A stretch of 64,000 nt of DNA. Origin: Promicromonospora sp. Populi. Lineage in GTDB: Bacteria; Actinomycetota; Actinomycetes; Actinomycetales; Cellulomonadaceae. The notes under the pieces are model-generated. The model was not told where the DNA came from, did no database searches, and saw only the letters and a list, made by a program, of their open reading frames with translations. Of the stretch, positions 7,111-16,305 are shown piece by piece (within the stretch, counting starts at the first letter, position 1; each line of letters starts with the position of its first letter). The position numbers and the translations under genes were made by a program. The DNA is taken from NCBI RefSeq assembly GCF_041081105.1, contig NZ_CP163528.1:2294001-2358000 (forward strand), written 5' to 3'.

Positions 7111-8721
7111 TCAGCCCGTCGCCAGCTCCGTCAGGCGGGTCGCCCAGCGAGCCAGCAGCGCGTCCACCGTCGCGACAGCCACGGCAGTACGGGGCATGCG
7201 CGCCCGGACCGCTACGCCGTCGGCGGTGCGGGATACCCAGACCTGCAGGTCGTCGGCCCGGGTCGCGGCCGAGATGTGGTGCGCCCGCCGCTCGGCGGCC
7301 GCCGCGTGGCCGGGCAGGCGGCGGTAGTCCAGGTACGACACCTGGAAGATGTCCCGCCGCGGGAACCGCAGGGGGCGCGGCAGCGTCTCCACCACCTGCT
7401 CCAGCGGCACGGCGGACAGCTCCCGCGCGGCGCGCAGCGCCTTGCCGGTCGCGGCGAGCGCCACATCCGTGACGGCGTCAGCTCCAGCCCGGGCCAAGGC
7501 CCAGGCACCGGCGAGCGCGGGTGTGTCCACCTCGATGCGCAGCGGCACCGTGGTCGTGTGCCAGCCGACGGCGCGACGGGCCGGCTCGTCCGCGCGCGTG
7601 TGCACCGGCAGGAGCGTCTCCAGGACGGCGGGGCCGCCGAGGTCGGCGACGGCCCGGGCGAACGTGGCCAGCACGGCGGCCGACGTCGACGCCCCGACAG
7701 CCCGTGCGCGCGCGGCGACGGCGTCGGCGGTGACGGCGTCGGCCAGCGGGCGCACCACGGTGCGCTGCGGCAACCGCTCGCCGTCGGGCACACCGAGCGG
7801 GAGGGGAAAGGCGGGCAGCGCCCAGTCTCTGTCCCGGAGGAAGCCGTGCCAGGTCGCGAGCCGCGGGTCGTCGACGCCGACGTACGCCGGGCCTCTGGCA
7901 GGGCCGACCGGGGGGGCCGGGACGTCCAGCGACAGCGTCGGCGCCGCGGCCACCCTCGGGAAGGTCGCCGCGATCGGGAGAGGCGTCGTCATCGGGAAGG
8001 TCGTCGCCGTCGGGCGAGCCACCGTCATCGGGAGAGCCACCGTCATCGGGAGAGGCGACGCCGTCGAGCGACGCACAGCCACTGCTCCAGCCATCGGGAG
8101 AACCGCCGCCCCAGCCATCGCGAGAACGGGTGCTGCACACCAGGTGTGCGCCGCGTAGAGCGCGGCCAGCTCGTCGACGACGACGGTCGTGGACCACGCG
8201 TCGGTGTGCAGGTGGTCCAGGCCGAGCACGATCGTGGACCGGTCCGGTCGGCTGATCGCGGCGGGCAGGAACGCCGGGTACCCGAACGGCGCGCACCGTC
8301 TGGCGAGCTCAGCCACCAGGTGCTCGCGGGTGGCCTCGACCGTGCGGGCAAGGGCTCCGTCCTGGCGCCGCCAGACGAGCCGGGCGGGGTCGTGCCGCAC
8401 CAGACCCACGGTGTCGCCGGGACCGTCGGTCGCGGCCGGGCCTGCCGCGGGCCGGCGGACCGCCTCCACCCAGAGCCCGGGATGCCCGGCCACGAGGTCC
8501 TGGAAGGCGGCCTCCAGCGCATCGACGTCGACGGGACCGTCGACGTCGAACGCGGCCGCGATCCACACGCTCGGCTCACCGGCCTGAGCGCCGAGGAGGT
8601 GGTTGCGCTGGTTGAAGGTCATGGGCGCCGGTGCGGGCGCCAGGCCCGCACCCGGCGTCACGTCCCAGGTGAGGACCCGACCGGGCGCGGGCGCCCAGAG
8701 GTCAGCCGAGAGGACCCGCAC
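7111..8721 (-). CDS. Condensation/PapA-like acyltransferase (C1)
   Basis: 536 residues from GTG 8721, behind GGAGG. It opens with WAPAPGRVLTWD, resembling the start of mycobacterial PapA acyltransferases, and has the HxxxD catalytic motif at His170-Asp174 (HLHTDA), with Ala instead of the usual Gly after Asp. A Pro/Met/Thr-rich low-complexity insert occupies about residues 195-260. The C-terminal half keeps the second chloramphenicol-acetyltransferase-like lobe (QVSYLDYR). Such enzymes esterify or amidate a hydroxyl or amine with an acyl-thioester. It overlaps the upstream gene by 20 bp and is third in the C3-C2-C1 operon. Confidence 0.7.
   Translation of the reverse strand: MRVLSADLWAPAPGRVLTWDVTPGAGLAPAPAPMTFNQRNHLLGAQAGEPSVWIAAAFDVDGPVDVDALEAAFQDLVAGHPGLWVEAVRRPAAGPAATDGPGDTVGLVRHDPARLVWRRQDGALARTVEATREHLVAELARRCAPFGYPAFLPAAISRPDRSTIVLGLDHLHTDAWSTTVVVDELAALYAAHTWCAAPVLAMAGAAVLPMAGAVAVRRSTASPLPMTVALPMTVARPTATTFPMTTPLPIAATFPRVAAAPTLSLDVPAPPVGPARGPAYVGVDDPRLATWHGFLRDRDWALPAFPLPLGVPDGERLPQRTVVRPLADAVTADAVAARARAVGASTSAAVLATFARAVADLGGPAVLETLLPVHTRADEPARRAVGWHTTTVPLRIEVDTPALAGAWALARAGADAVTDVALAATGKALRAARELSAVPLEQVVETLPRPLRFPRRDIFQVSYLDYRRLPGHAAAAERRAHHISAATRADDLQVWVSRTADGVAVRARMPRTAVAVATVDALLARWATRLTELATG
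7942..8139 (-). repeat. In-frame degenerate tandem repeat in C1
   Basis: Short units of about 15-18 bp around CCGTCATCGGGAGAG recur and encode repeated LPMT/FPMT-type peptides in an otherwise conserved acyltransferase. The reading frame is preserved throughout. Confidence 0.65.
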
Positions 8722-10252
8722 CGGTCGCCTCCAGGGCCTCGTCCCGGCCGTCGGCCTGGCCGGCCTGCGCGGGTGCGCCGACCGGTAGGAGCTCCCCAGC
8801 CGGCTCAGGCTCGGCGACCGGCAGGAGCGCGGCCTCGAACGTGGCGGTCAGCTCGGCGATGTACCGGTCGGTGGCCGCCTGCGCCGTCGGCGTGTCCGGG
8901 GTCTGCATGACGACGTAGAGCCGGTCGGCGTCGCGGTTGATCCACAGCGACGCGTTTGCCGTGCGGCCCTCCCCCGTGAAGTGCAGGCCGTTGTCGTAGG
9001 CCGGGCGGCCGACGCCCGGGAACTTCCGCAGGTCCAGGTAGCTGACCAGCTGGGGGCTGCCGAGGGATGCGGGGTCCAGGACGCCGTCAGCCAGCATCAC
9101 ACCGAGCGCGGCGTGCACCGGGACCCGGGCCACCTTCCGGGCCTGCCGGAACGCCGCGCTCGCGCGGGGCAGGACGGTCGTGAAGGACGCCGGGACACCG
9201 CCGTCGGCCACGGGGAACGTGATCGGCGTGAAGTTGCACAGCCAGCCCTGCGTGGTCTCGAACCCGGGTCCGCGCGAACCCACCACGGTGACCCCGAACC
9301 AGTTCGTCGCTCCGGTCAGCCGGGCGTCGGTGAGCGCAAGCGCGGCGAACACCGCTCCGGTGAAGCGGGCGCGGTGCGCGGCGGCCAGCTCGTCCATGCG
9401 CGCAAGGCCGTCGGCGTCGAGGAGGGTCGCGGAACGGATCCGCACGGGCGCGGTCTCGCCGGGCGCAAGCCCCAGGTCGAGGACAAAACGCGGCATCCGC
9501 CCGTCGTGCGCGGCCACGGCGTCGACCCAGGCCTGGATCTCCGGAGCGTCCGCCGGGGTCGCGGCGGCGAGCTCGTGCTCGGCCCGGGCGTGGTCGAGGC
9601 ACGACCGGGCGGTCTCGCGCCGGGGCTCGGGCTCTGGTCCGGCGCCGAGCTCCGCCGCGTACAGCTCCTCGATCTCGCTGAGCACCATCACCCCCGACGC
9701 GCCGTCGGTGAACGCGTGGTCGCAACCCCAGAACAGGCTGAACCCGTCGTCGGCGACAACGGCTCCGAGGGCGAACGGCGCCCACGAGTCGGGTCGACAG
9801 GCGGCGTCGAACGTCGCGTTGAGGTGCATGGTCACCCACTCGTCCCACGGGAGGCCGGGCACCGGGGAGAGCGCGGGCACCCCCACCACCTCGAAGTCGA
9901 CGGCGTCCGGGGAGACCAGGTGCCGCACCGGGGTGCCGCCCGCGGCGCAGCCGTCGACGTCGAACCAGGTCCGCAGGCCCTCGTGCCGACGCACCAGCCG
10001 GGTCAGGGCCCGCGCCAGCGCGGCGGCGTCAAACTCCCCTTCGAGGCGGCTCGCCGTGCCGGTCCAGGCCCGGTGCCGACCGCCGGACTCCCGCCGCGCG
10101 GCATAGGCGCCCAGATGGTCGCCCTGCAGGAACGACGGCGGCCCCGGGTCGACCGGAGCCCCCTGCGCGGCGGCGAGCGCATCCGCCGTCGGCCGCACGT
10201 GCAGCACCTGCCCTGGTGACGGGGACCAGGTGCCCATCGCGCCGAGAATCAT
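8702..10252 (-). CDS. Condensation/PapA-like acyltransferase (C2)
   Basis: 516 residues; its ATG overlaps the stop of C3 by four bases (ATGA), so translation is coupled. It starts with a TWSPSPGQVLHV segment like PapA N-termini and carries a complete HxxxDG motif at His179-Asp183-Gly184 (HAFTDG), with the second-lobe NWFGVTVVG and QLVSYLDLR regions. Of the three operon members it has the most canonical active site. Expected role: transfer of a fatty-acyl or polyketide chain to a sugar or lipid hydroxyl. Donor and acceptor are unknown. Confidence 0.75.
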   Translation of the reverse strand: MILGAMGTWSPSPGQVLHVRPTADALAAAQGAPVDPGPPSFLQGDHLGAYAARRESGGRHRAWTGTASRLEGEFDAAALARALTRLVRRHEGLRTWFDVDGCAAGGTPVRHLVSPDAVDFEVVGVPALSPVPGLPWDEWVTMHLNATFDAACRPDSWAPFALGAVVADDGFSLFWGCDHAFTDGASGVMVLSEIEELYAAELGAGPEPEPRRETARSCLDHARAEHELAAATPADAPEIQAWVDAVAAHDGRMPRFVLDLGLAPGETAPVRIRSATLLDADGLARMDELAAAHRARFTGAVFAALALTDARLTGATNWFGVTVVGSRGPGFETTQGWLCNFTPITFPVADGGVPASFTTVLPRASAAFRQARKVARVPVHAALGVMLADGVLDPASLGSPQLVSYLDLRKFPGVGRPAYDNGLHFTGEGRTANASLWINRDADRLYVVMQTPDTPTAQAATDRYIAELTATFEAALLPVAEPEPAGELLPVGAPAQAGQADGRDEALEATGAGPLG

Positions 10253-11691
10253 GCGACCGCCTCACTCGTGCCGGTGGACCCGAAGGCCCGGAAGAAGCCG
10301 CGCAGCTCCTCGATCAGGGCGTCCATCGCGGCGTGCGCCGTGGGGGTGTCCGGGTAGCGGGTGGACACGTTGAGCCCGTCGTGGGTGCGTAGGAACCAGA
10401 GGTAGAGCTCGTCGGGGCCGTACGCGGGGCTGCGCAGGGTCCGGGCGTCCCAGGAGGACCAGCGCTCGGCCCCGGGAATGAACCGGGTGTCGACGTAGGA
10501 AACGGCGAAGTGCGGGCCGTCGGTGATGCCGCCCAGCTCGGCGATGCGCGCGAACGAGTAGCGCACCAGGTGCTTGCCCGCCGAGACCGCGGCGTGCACA
10601 CGTTCGACCGCCGCGGTCAGCGCGTTCCCGTCGACCACCTGAGCCGGCTCGCCCGGGCGGGCCTCGATCTCGCGCAGCACCGGGTCCACGCCGTCGAGGT
10701 CGAGGTCCACCGGGCACAGGCCGACGTACCAGCCGACGGCGGCGGCGTGCTGCGGCGCGTACCGGGTGTGCATCGGCAGCACGAACCGCAGCCGGTCGAG
10801 CCCGTGCACCCGCCGCGCGGCCTGCGCGAACGCGGCCAGCACCCCGGACTGGGCGGACGCGCCGCGGGCCCGGCTGCGGGCGCTCAGGTCGTCGGTCTCC
10901 TCCACGGTGGCCAGCGGTTCGGACCGGGAGGCCTGGGGGCGGGCGGCCTCGCCGGCGTCGGCGGCGGGGTGTGTGATGCCGTCGGTGCCGTAGCGGGGGA
11001 ACGCCGCTTCGGGTCCGAGGAAGTCCAGCCAGCGGCGCACGGGCTCGCCGTCAGCGGCGAGCGTCATGGCGAGCTTGCGGTCCTCGGCGGAGAAGTCCAC
11101 GTGAGAGCCGACCTCCAGCACGCGCAGCTCGGCGTCGGGCACGCCCCGGCGGGCGGCGTCGTACAGCGAGACGATCTCCTCGAACCACAGGAGCTGGGAG
11201 TAGGCGTCCATCACGGAGTGGTCGGCGCCGAACGCGAGCACGAAGTGGCCGGCACTCTCGGGCACGACGGTCGCCAGCACGCAGTGCGGCCAGGCGGTGG
11301 GCGAGACGTCGGCGAGCAGGCTGGGCAGCAGCGCGGTCACCTGGTTCCCGGTCAGGTCGCCGACGACGAGGTCCCGGATCGCGACGGCCTCGGCCGGGGC
11401 CGTGACCCGCCGCCAGCCCTGGCCGGCGTCGCGGGTGACCGTGGTGCGGAGCACCTCGTGCCGGCTCACCCAGGCGTGGATCGCGCGGCGCAGCGGCTCT
11501 GGCTCGTACGGCCCGGGAACGCGCATCACCGAGCCGATCCAGGAGCCCGGCTCGGAGTCGCGCAGGTGGGCCTCGTGCCCCGGGGACAGGGCTCGCGGGT
11601 CCTGCTGCCAGCGCCCGGCGTCGGCGCGCGGGGTCCAGGACGTGACGGTGCCGGCGGGGAGGTCGTAGGCCGAAAGCTCGGTGTATTCCAT
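10249..11691 (-). CDS. Condensation/PapA-like acyltransferase (C3)
   Basis: 480 residues, first gene of the C3-C2-C1 operon. The N-terminus (SAYDLPAGTVTSWTP) again matches PapA openings. The catalytic motif is His158-Asp162 (HSVMDA), with Ala in place of Gly. The C-terminal AVSYVDTRF corresponds to the conserved second-lobe strand of this fold. The 5' leader is about 65 bases from the predicted promoter at 11771-11800. Whether the DA variants (C1, C3) are active, or are structural partners of C2, cannot be decided from sequence. Confidence 0.7.
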   Translation of the reverse strand: MEYTELSAYDLPAGTVTSWTPRADAGRWQQDPRALSPGHEAHLRDSEPGSWIGSVMRVPGPYEPEPLRRAIHAWVSRHEVLRTTVTRDAGQGWRRVTAPAEAVAIRDLVVGDLTGNQVTALLPSLLADVSPTAWPHCVLATVVPESAGHFVLAFGADHSVMDAYSQLLWFEEIVSLYDAARRGVPDAELRVLEVGSHVDFSAEDRKLAMTLAADGEPVRRWLDFLGPEAAFPRYGTDGITHPAADAGEAARPQASRSEPLATVEETDDLSARSRARGASAQSGVLAAFAQAARRVHGLDRLRFVLPMHTRYAPQHAAAVGWYVGLCPVDLDLDGVDPVLREIEARPGEPAQVVDGNALTAAVERVHAAVSAGKHLVRYSFARIAELGGITDGPHFAVSYVDTRFIPGAERWSSWDARTLRSPAYGPDELYLWFLRTHDGLNVSTRYPDTPTAHAAMDALIEELRGFFRAFGSTGTSEAVA

Positions 11692-11770
11692 GCAGGCGGG
11701 TCCCTAGATTTAGTAGGTGGGCACGGCCAGCACGATGTCGGACGAGTTCCGCGGTCCCCTTGCGGCGACC

Positions 11771-11800
11771 TTTATACCGGATATAGAGGGTTAAAGTCAG
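11771..11800 (-). promoter_or_regulatory. Promoter of the C3-C2-C1 operon
   Basis: On the minus strand CTGACT (11800-11795), an 18-bp spacer and TATAAA (11776-11771) form a sigma70-type promoter. The same -10 context recurs at 16782 before another gene of the locus. The rest of the 183-bp divergent region has no assignable operator. Confidence 0.55.
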
Positions 11801-11874
11801 CCACCTGGGTATGGTTCACCTCAAATACAACCTTCAGGCCCCGCACAGGGCACGATCACAATGGAGGGGCGAGC

Positions 11875-13392
11875 GTGCCCAACCCGCCGTCCGCACTACG
11901 GCTGCAGTTCGCCGACGACATGTTCCTGCGCAGGCACGACGGCGACTCCAGCCCCGCCGTGAACCAGGTGCTGTGGCGCCTCGACGGCCCGTACGACGCT
12001 GACCGCCTGCGCGACCTGGCCACCGGCATCGCCGCCGGGTCGCTGCACCGGCGGGTGGTGCGCGCCCGCGTGCCCGGCGCGCGGCACCGGTGGGCACCAG
12101 CTGAGACCCTGCCCGTCGTCGACCTGCAGACCACGGGCGTGGCCGAGCACGAGATCGGGACGTGGGCGCAGGCCCAGGCCGACCTGCCGCTCGACCCCGC
12201 CGGCGGCCGCTCCTGGCGGCTCGCGGCGGCGGACGTCGTGGCGGCGGACGTCGTGGCGGCGGGCGCCGTGTCGGCGGGCGCCGTGTCGGCGGGCGCCGGT
12301 GGTGCGGCGATGAACATCGTCGGTGGCGTCCTGGTGGCGCCGGGCGGTGCGCGTCCCGGGGGCGGGCAGGCTGCCGGTGCGGTGGTGGGCGCGATCGTCT
12401 CGCTCACCTGCGCGCACGCGGTGGCCGACGGCGCGGCGCTGATCGACGCCCTCGTACGCGCCTCGACGCACGCCGACCCGATAGTCGTGCCGGCTTCCGC
12501 GCGCGGAACCCGCGCGCTGCTGTCCGATGCCTCCGACGCCGCCCGCCAGGCCGCCGCCGTCGCACGCTGGGCGCAGGCCAAGGCGCGGCAGGCCGCGCGA
12601 ACGACCCAGCGGGCCGAGCCGGTCGTGACAGCCCAACGAGCCGAGCCGGTCGCGGCCCCCGCTCCGCCGGTCGTGCAGGTCACGGCCACCGTCACGGCCC
12701 CGGCCGACGACGCCGCCTGGCGCGCGCCGGTCCTGCACGTCGAGCTGCCGGCCGACCGGGTCGCCAAGGTGGCCGCGGAGCACGGCGGAACCCCGAACAC
12801 CTGGTTCGTGACGTTCCTCGCGCGTCTGGTGCATGCCACCGGCCGGTTCCCGGGCGAGCCCGTACCGGTCGCGCTGCCCGTGTCCACTCGCGGGGAGGAC
12901 GACCCGCGCGCCAACTCCACCAAGGTCGCCCGGGTCACCATCCCGGCCGACGTGCTCGCCACGCGCGACCTCGGCTGGGTCCGGGCGGCCGCCAAGGAGG
13001 CGTACACCGCCGTCGGGCAGACCGGGCCGGGCGTGGCGCCGGTGCCGCTGGAGCTGGTCCAGATGCTGCCGGACACCGTGGTGAGCCGGCTGCCGCAGCC
13101 GCCCGTCGCGGCGGCCATGGCGTCCAACCTTGGCACGCCGCCGCCCGGGTACACGCATGCGCCCGGCGGCTCCGTGCGCGCGGTGGCGACCCTGTCGCAC
13201 TACCAGGGCGCGTCCGCCACCGAGCTGCGCGCCGCGGGCGGCGGGCTGGTCGCCTTCTGCACCACGGTGGGCCAGGCGACGGTGGTCAGCGTCGCCGGGC
13301 TCGATCCCGACCGGGTCGCCGACGAGGCGCACCTGCGCCACCTCGTGCTGTCGGAGGCGGACGCCTGGGGGCTCCCGGCGGTCCCGTGGTGA
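11875..13392 (+). CDS. Condensation-type acyltransferase homologue (C4)
   Basis: 505 residues from GTG 11875 with GGAGGGG upstream. It belongs to a different branch from C1-C3 and is close to C5: both begin with a DDMFLRR/DDLFLRT segment and share a QVLWRL/QTIWRL strand and GARHRW/GARARW. The HxxxDG motif is His181-Asp185-Gly186 (HAVADG). A 15-bp-unit repeat encodes residues about 117-142, and an Ala/Gln-rich linker with two RAEPV units follows the active site. The C-terminal LSHYQG segment resembles wax-ester-synthase/condensation second lobes. It is divergent from C3. Confidence 0.65.
   Translation: MPNPPSALRLQFADDMFLRRHDGDSSPAVNQVLWRLDGPYDADRLRDLATGIAAGSLHRRVVRARVPGARHRWAPAETLPVVDLQTTGVAEHEIGTWAQAQADLPLDPAGGRSWRLAAADVVAADVVAAGAVSAGAVSAGAGGAAMNIVGGVLVAPGGARPGGGQAAGAVVGAIVSLTCAHAVADGAALIDALVRASTHADPIVVPASARGTRALLSDASDAARQAAAVARWAQAKARQAARTTQRAEPVVTAQRAEPVAAPAPPVVQVTATVTAPADDAAWRAPVLHVELPADRVAKVAAEHGGTPNTWFVTFLARLVHATGRFPGEPVPVALPVSTRGEDDPRANSTKVARVTIPADVLATRDLGWVRAAAKEAYTAVGQTGPGVAPVPLELVQMLPDTVVSRLPQPPVAAAMASNLGTPPPGYTHAPGGSVRAVATLSHYQGASATELRAAGGGLVAFCTTVGQATVVSVAGLDPDRVADEAHLRHLVLSEADAWGLPAVPW
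12226..12300 (+). repeat. 15-bp coding minisatellite in C4
   Basis: Five degenerate 15-bp units (two GCGGCGGACGTCGTG, then GCGGCGGGCGCCGTG-type variants) encode AADVV, AADVV, AAGAV, SAGAV and SAGAG just before the catalytic region. The unit length keeps the frame. Confidence 0.8.
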
Positions 13393-13406
13393 GGGGCGGC
13401 TCCGGC

Positions 13407-14734
13407 TCAGACACCTCCCGAGACCGCGTCGGCCGCCGCAGCGACGGCCCGGTCGGGGGGCACCAGCCGGGCGCCGAGCGCGGTGGCGCGGGCCGCGGTG
13501 GCGTCGTCGAGCACCTCGGACAGTGCGGTGGTGAGCACACCCGGGCGCGGGAGCGTGCTCGCGCGACGCGCGACGCCGACCCCCGCCTCTCGCAGCAGCT
13601 CGCCCCAGATGGGCTGGTCCGCGGAGTACCAGCCGACGACGGCGGGCAGCCCCGCCCGCAGCACGGCCCCCGTGGTGCCGGCCCCGCCGTGGTGCACGGC
13701 GGCGCGGCACCGGGGCAGCACCCTCGCGTGGTCGACGGAGCCGACGACGCGCACGCGCTTCTCGTCGAGGCCCGCTCTGCCGGCACCGTCCCCGCCGCCG
13801 GCCGCCGAGAAGTCGTTCCAGCCTGCGCTGACCAGCGCCCTTACCCCGAGGTCCGCGCAGGCGGCGGCGACGGCGGCGAGCAGCCCGGGCGGGTCCGCCA
13901 CGGGCATGGAGCCGAACCCGACGTAGACGGGCGGGTCCCCGGCGTCCAGCCACGCCTCCAGTTCGTCGAGGCCCGGGTCGAGGCCGGCGCCGGCGCCGGC
14001 GCCGAGCCGGCCTCCCCGAGGCGAGCCCGGGCGTCGTCGTCCAGAGCGAGGAACCCGATCAGCGGGCGACGCGGACCCCACTCGTCGGCCAGCCCAGGCA
14101 CGAGCACCGGGTCGTAGGCCTGGACCTCCACCGCCCCGGCGTCGCGCAGGCGGGTGGGCAGGTGGACCCGGGTGGAGCCCAGGCCGAGCTCGACGCGCTG
14201 CTCGTTCTCCGCCCGGCGGGTCAGGCCCCAGCGCACCCGCTCGCCCAGGGCCCAGGCCGCGCGGGTGGCGGCCGGCCCACGCACCCCGTTCACGGGCGAC
14301 ACGGTGCCGTTGGACCGCACCGGGCAGTAGTGCAGGGCGGCCATGCGCAGCCCGCGCGACTCGGCCACGGCAGCGGCCACCTCCTGCCCGAGCAGGCCGG
14401 TCACGACGGTGTCGGCGCCGCCGACGTCGTCCAGCAGCGCCAGCAGGCCGGTGCGCAGCTCGTCCCAGCCCGCCGACGAGATCGCGCGCAAGGCCCGCAC
14501 CCGGCGCACGGGACTGCCCGAACGCAGGTCGCGCCGCACCAGGTCGGAGCCCAGCAGCGCGGCCGAGTCGATGCCCAGCGGCACCGGATCCAGGCCCAGC
14601 CGTGCGGCCAACGGGACGAGGTTCGGCGCGACGCCGGTCACCACCTCGTGCCCGCGACGGCGCAGCTCCAGAGCCACCGCGAGGGCCGGCTGGACATCTC
14701 CCCTGCTGCCCACCAGGGCCATGACGTGACGCAC
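13407..14734 (-). pseudogene. GT1-family glycosyltransferase with an apparent -1 frameshift
   Basis: The first reading frame (14734 down to about 14000) begins ALVGSRGDVQPALAVALELRRRGH, the classic start of GtfA/Rv1524-type UDP-sugar glycosyltransferases. The second frame (about 14000 down to 13407) supplies the C-terminal half, with PPVYVGFGSMP, the donor-binding VGSVDH...HHGGAGTTGAVLRAGLP signature and VGWYSADQP. They join in a GGCGCC repeat near 13984-14010, where one base appears to be missing. Either the gene is broken, a -1 frameshift is used, or the base is a sequencing error in a GC-compression region. Corrected length would be about 435 residues, normal for the family. Confidence 0.75.
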
Positions 14735-14811
14735 GCGCGCACTCTACTCACCCGCAGACCATCCCCAGACCACCCGCTCTCAGGCCACCCACACACCTGC
14801 CCGGAGGTCCC

Positions 14812-16233
14812 GTGACCAGCCCAGCGACCGCAGCCGGCCGAACGGCCAGCAATCGCCTCACCTACGACGACGACCTGTTCCTGCGCACCCGGCGGGTGCT
14901 CGGCGTCGCCGTGGTCAACCAGACCATCTGGCGGCTGCCAGTGCCGCTCGAGAGCCGAGCCGTGCACGCCCTGCACGGCGGCCTCGCGACCGGCCCCCTG
15001 CAGCGGGTGGTGCGGCCGGGCCGCCTGCCCGGCGCCCGGGCCCGGTGGTCGGCCTCCGACCTGTCGCTCGACCCGGTGATCGAGTCCACCCCGGTACCCG
15101 ACGACGCCGTGCTCACCTGGGCCGACCGGCAGGCGCAGGCGAACCTCGACCCCGAGAACGGCCCCACCTGGGCGCTGGCGGCCGCGCCGACGACGAGCGG
15201 CGGGAGCCTGCTCAGCTTCGTGACCTCCCACGTCGTGGCCGACGGCGGGATGCACATGGGCGCGCTCCAGGCCGCCGTCGCCGCGGCGGGGTTCCGGGCG
15301 GACGACGTCGGCGCGTTCGCCTCGGAGTCGGGTCCCCGCCGCCTGCCCAAGGAGGGCGAGCGCATCCGGACCGGGCTCGTGGCCGACCTGCGCGACGCCA
15401 CCGGCCAGGCCCGAGCGGCCGTGGGCGGCCTGCGGCAGGCCGCCCGGCAGGGCCCGGTGCCGCCGATGATGGCCCAGCAGGCGGCCGACCGGCCCCGGCC
15501 GGGGCCGCGCACCGACGACAACCAGCCCGCCCATCCGCCGGTGGTCGTGGTCGACACGGACGCCGCCACCTGGCACCGCGCGGCCCACGCGGCCGGCGGC
15601 ACCGCGAACAGCCTGCTGATCGCGGTGTGCACGGAGATCCTGCTCGCCGCCGGCGTCGCGACCGCCGGTATGCCGGTGCGGGTATCGGTGCCGGTCAGCA
15701 TGCGCCGCAAGGACGACCTGCGGTCGAACGCGACGTCAGGGATCTCGATCGCCGTCGACACCACCGTGACCCCCGCGCCCGAGCGGGCCGGGGTGATAGC
15801 CGACATGGCCCAGATCCGGGCGAGCACCGCGGCCGAGTTCCGGGGCCTCGCGGCCGGCACCCGGGTGGACACCCTGGGCCCGCTGAAGCCGCTCATGCAG
15901 ATGGTGCCCGACGCCGTCGCCAAGCGTGCCGCGCGGGACGCCACCGCACCGCTGTGCCTGGCCTCCAACCTGGGCCGGCTGCCCGCGGCGTTCGCCGCCC
16001 CGCTGGGCACGCCCGCCTCCAGCGTGCTCATGCGCGGGGTCACGCAAGGGCTGACCCGCGGGCGGCTGCGTCAGATGCGCGGCGGCCTGGACGCCTGGTG
16101 GTCCGAGCACAACGGCGTGGCGACCCTCGGGGTGCTGGGGCTGGACATCGAGCTGCTCGGTGAACCCGGTCAGGTGCAGGCGGCCATGGAGAGCGTGTAC
16201 GCCAGGCACGGCCTCCCGGCCCGCTTCTGGTGA
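14812..16233 (+). CDS. Condensation-type acyltransferase homologue (C5)
   Basis: 473 residues from GTG 14812 with GGAGG five bases upstream. It is a paralogue of C4 (shared YDDDLFLRT, NQTIWRL and GARARW segments) with a full HxxxDG motif at His140-Asp144-Gly145 (HVVADG). The second lobe is recognisable from VPVSMRRKDDLRSN and CLASNLGRLP. It is transcribed divergently from the glycosyltransferase with 77 bp between the starts, implying a shared control region. It probably acylates the same glycoside or lipid as its neighbours. Wax-ester/diacylglycerol-acyltransferase-like activity is an alternative. Confidence 0.65.
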   Translation: MTSPATAAGRTASNRLTYDDDLFLRTRRVLGVAVVNQTIWRLPVPLESRAVHALHGGLATGPLQRVVRPGRLPGARARWSASDLSLDPVIESTPVPDDAVLTWADRQAQANLDPENGPTWALAAAPTTSGGSLLSFVTSHVVADGGMHMGALQAAVAAAGFRADDVGAFASESGPRRLPKEGERIRTGLVADLRDATGQARAAVGGLRQAARQGPVPPMMAQQAADRPRPGPRTDDNQPAHPPVVVVDTDAATWHRAAHAAGGTANSLLIAVCTEILLAAGVATAGMPVRVSVPVSMRRKDDLRSNATSGISIAVDTTVTPAPERAGVIADMAQIRASTAAEFRGLAAGTRVDTLGPLKPLMQMVPDAVAKRAARDATAPLCLASNLGRLPAAFAAPLGTPASSVLMRGVTQGLTRGRLRQMRGGLDAWWSEHNGVATLGVLGLDIELLGEPGQVQAAMESVYARHGLPARFW

Positions 16234-16305
16234 CCCACTTGGTTGTGGGCGGGACCGTTGCGCCTAGAACGGGCACATAGTCGCAATGATCGCGCCCGCA
16301 ACCAA

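Noticed and set aside
7276..8910. A 544-codon open frame opposite C1
   Set aside because: It is the antisense shadow of a GC-rich gene: Arg/Gly/His-rich, without domains, and lacking a ribosome binding site, while the other strand has coherent acyltransferase sequence.
10510..11874. N-terminal extension of C4 over C3
   Set aside because: The frame is antisense to C3; GTG 11875 has a strong ribosome binding site and starts the conserved sequence.
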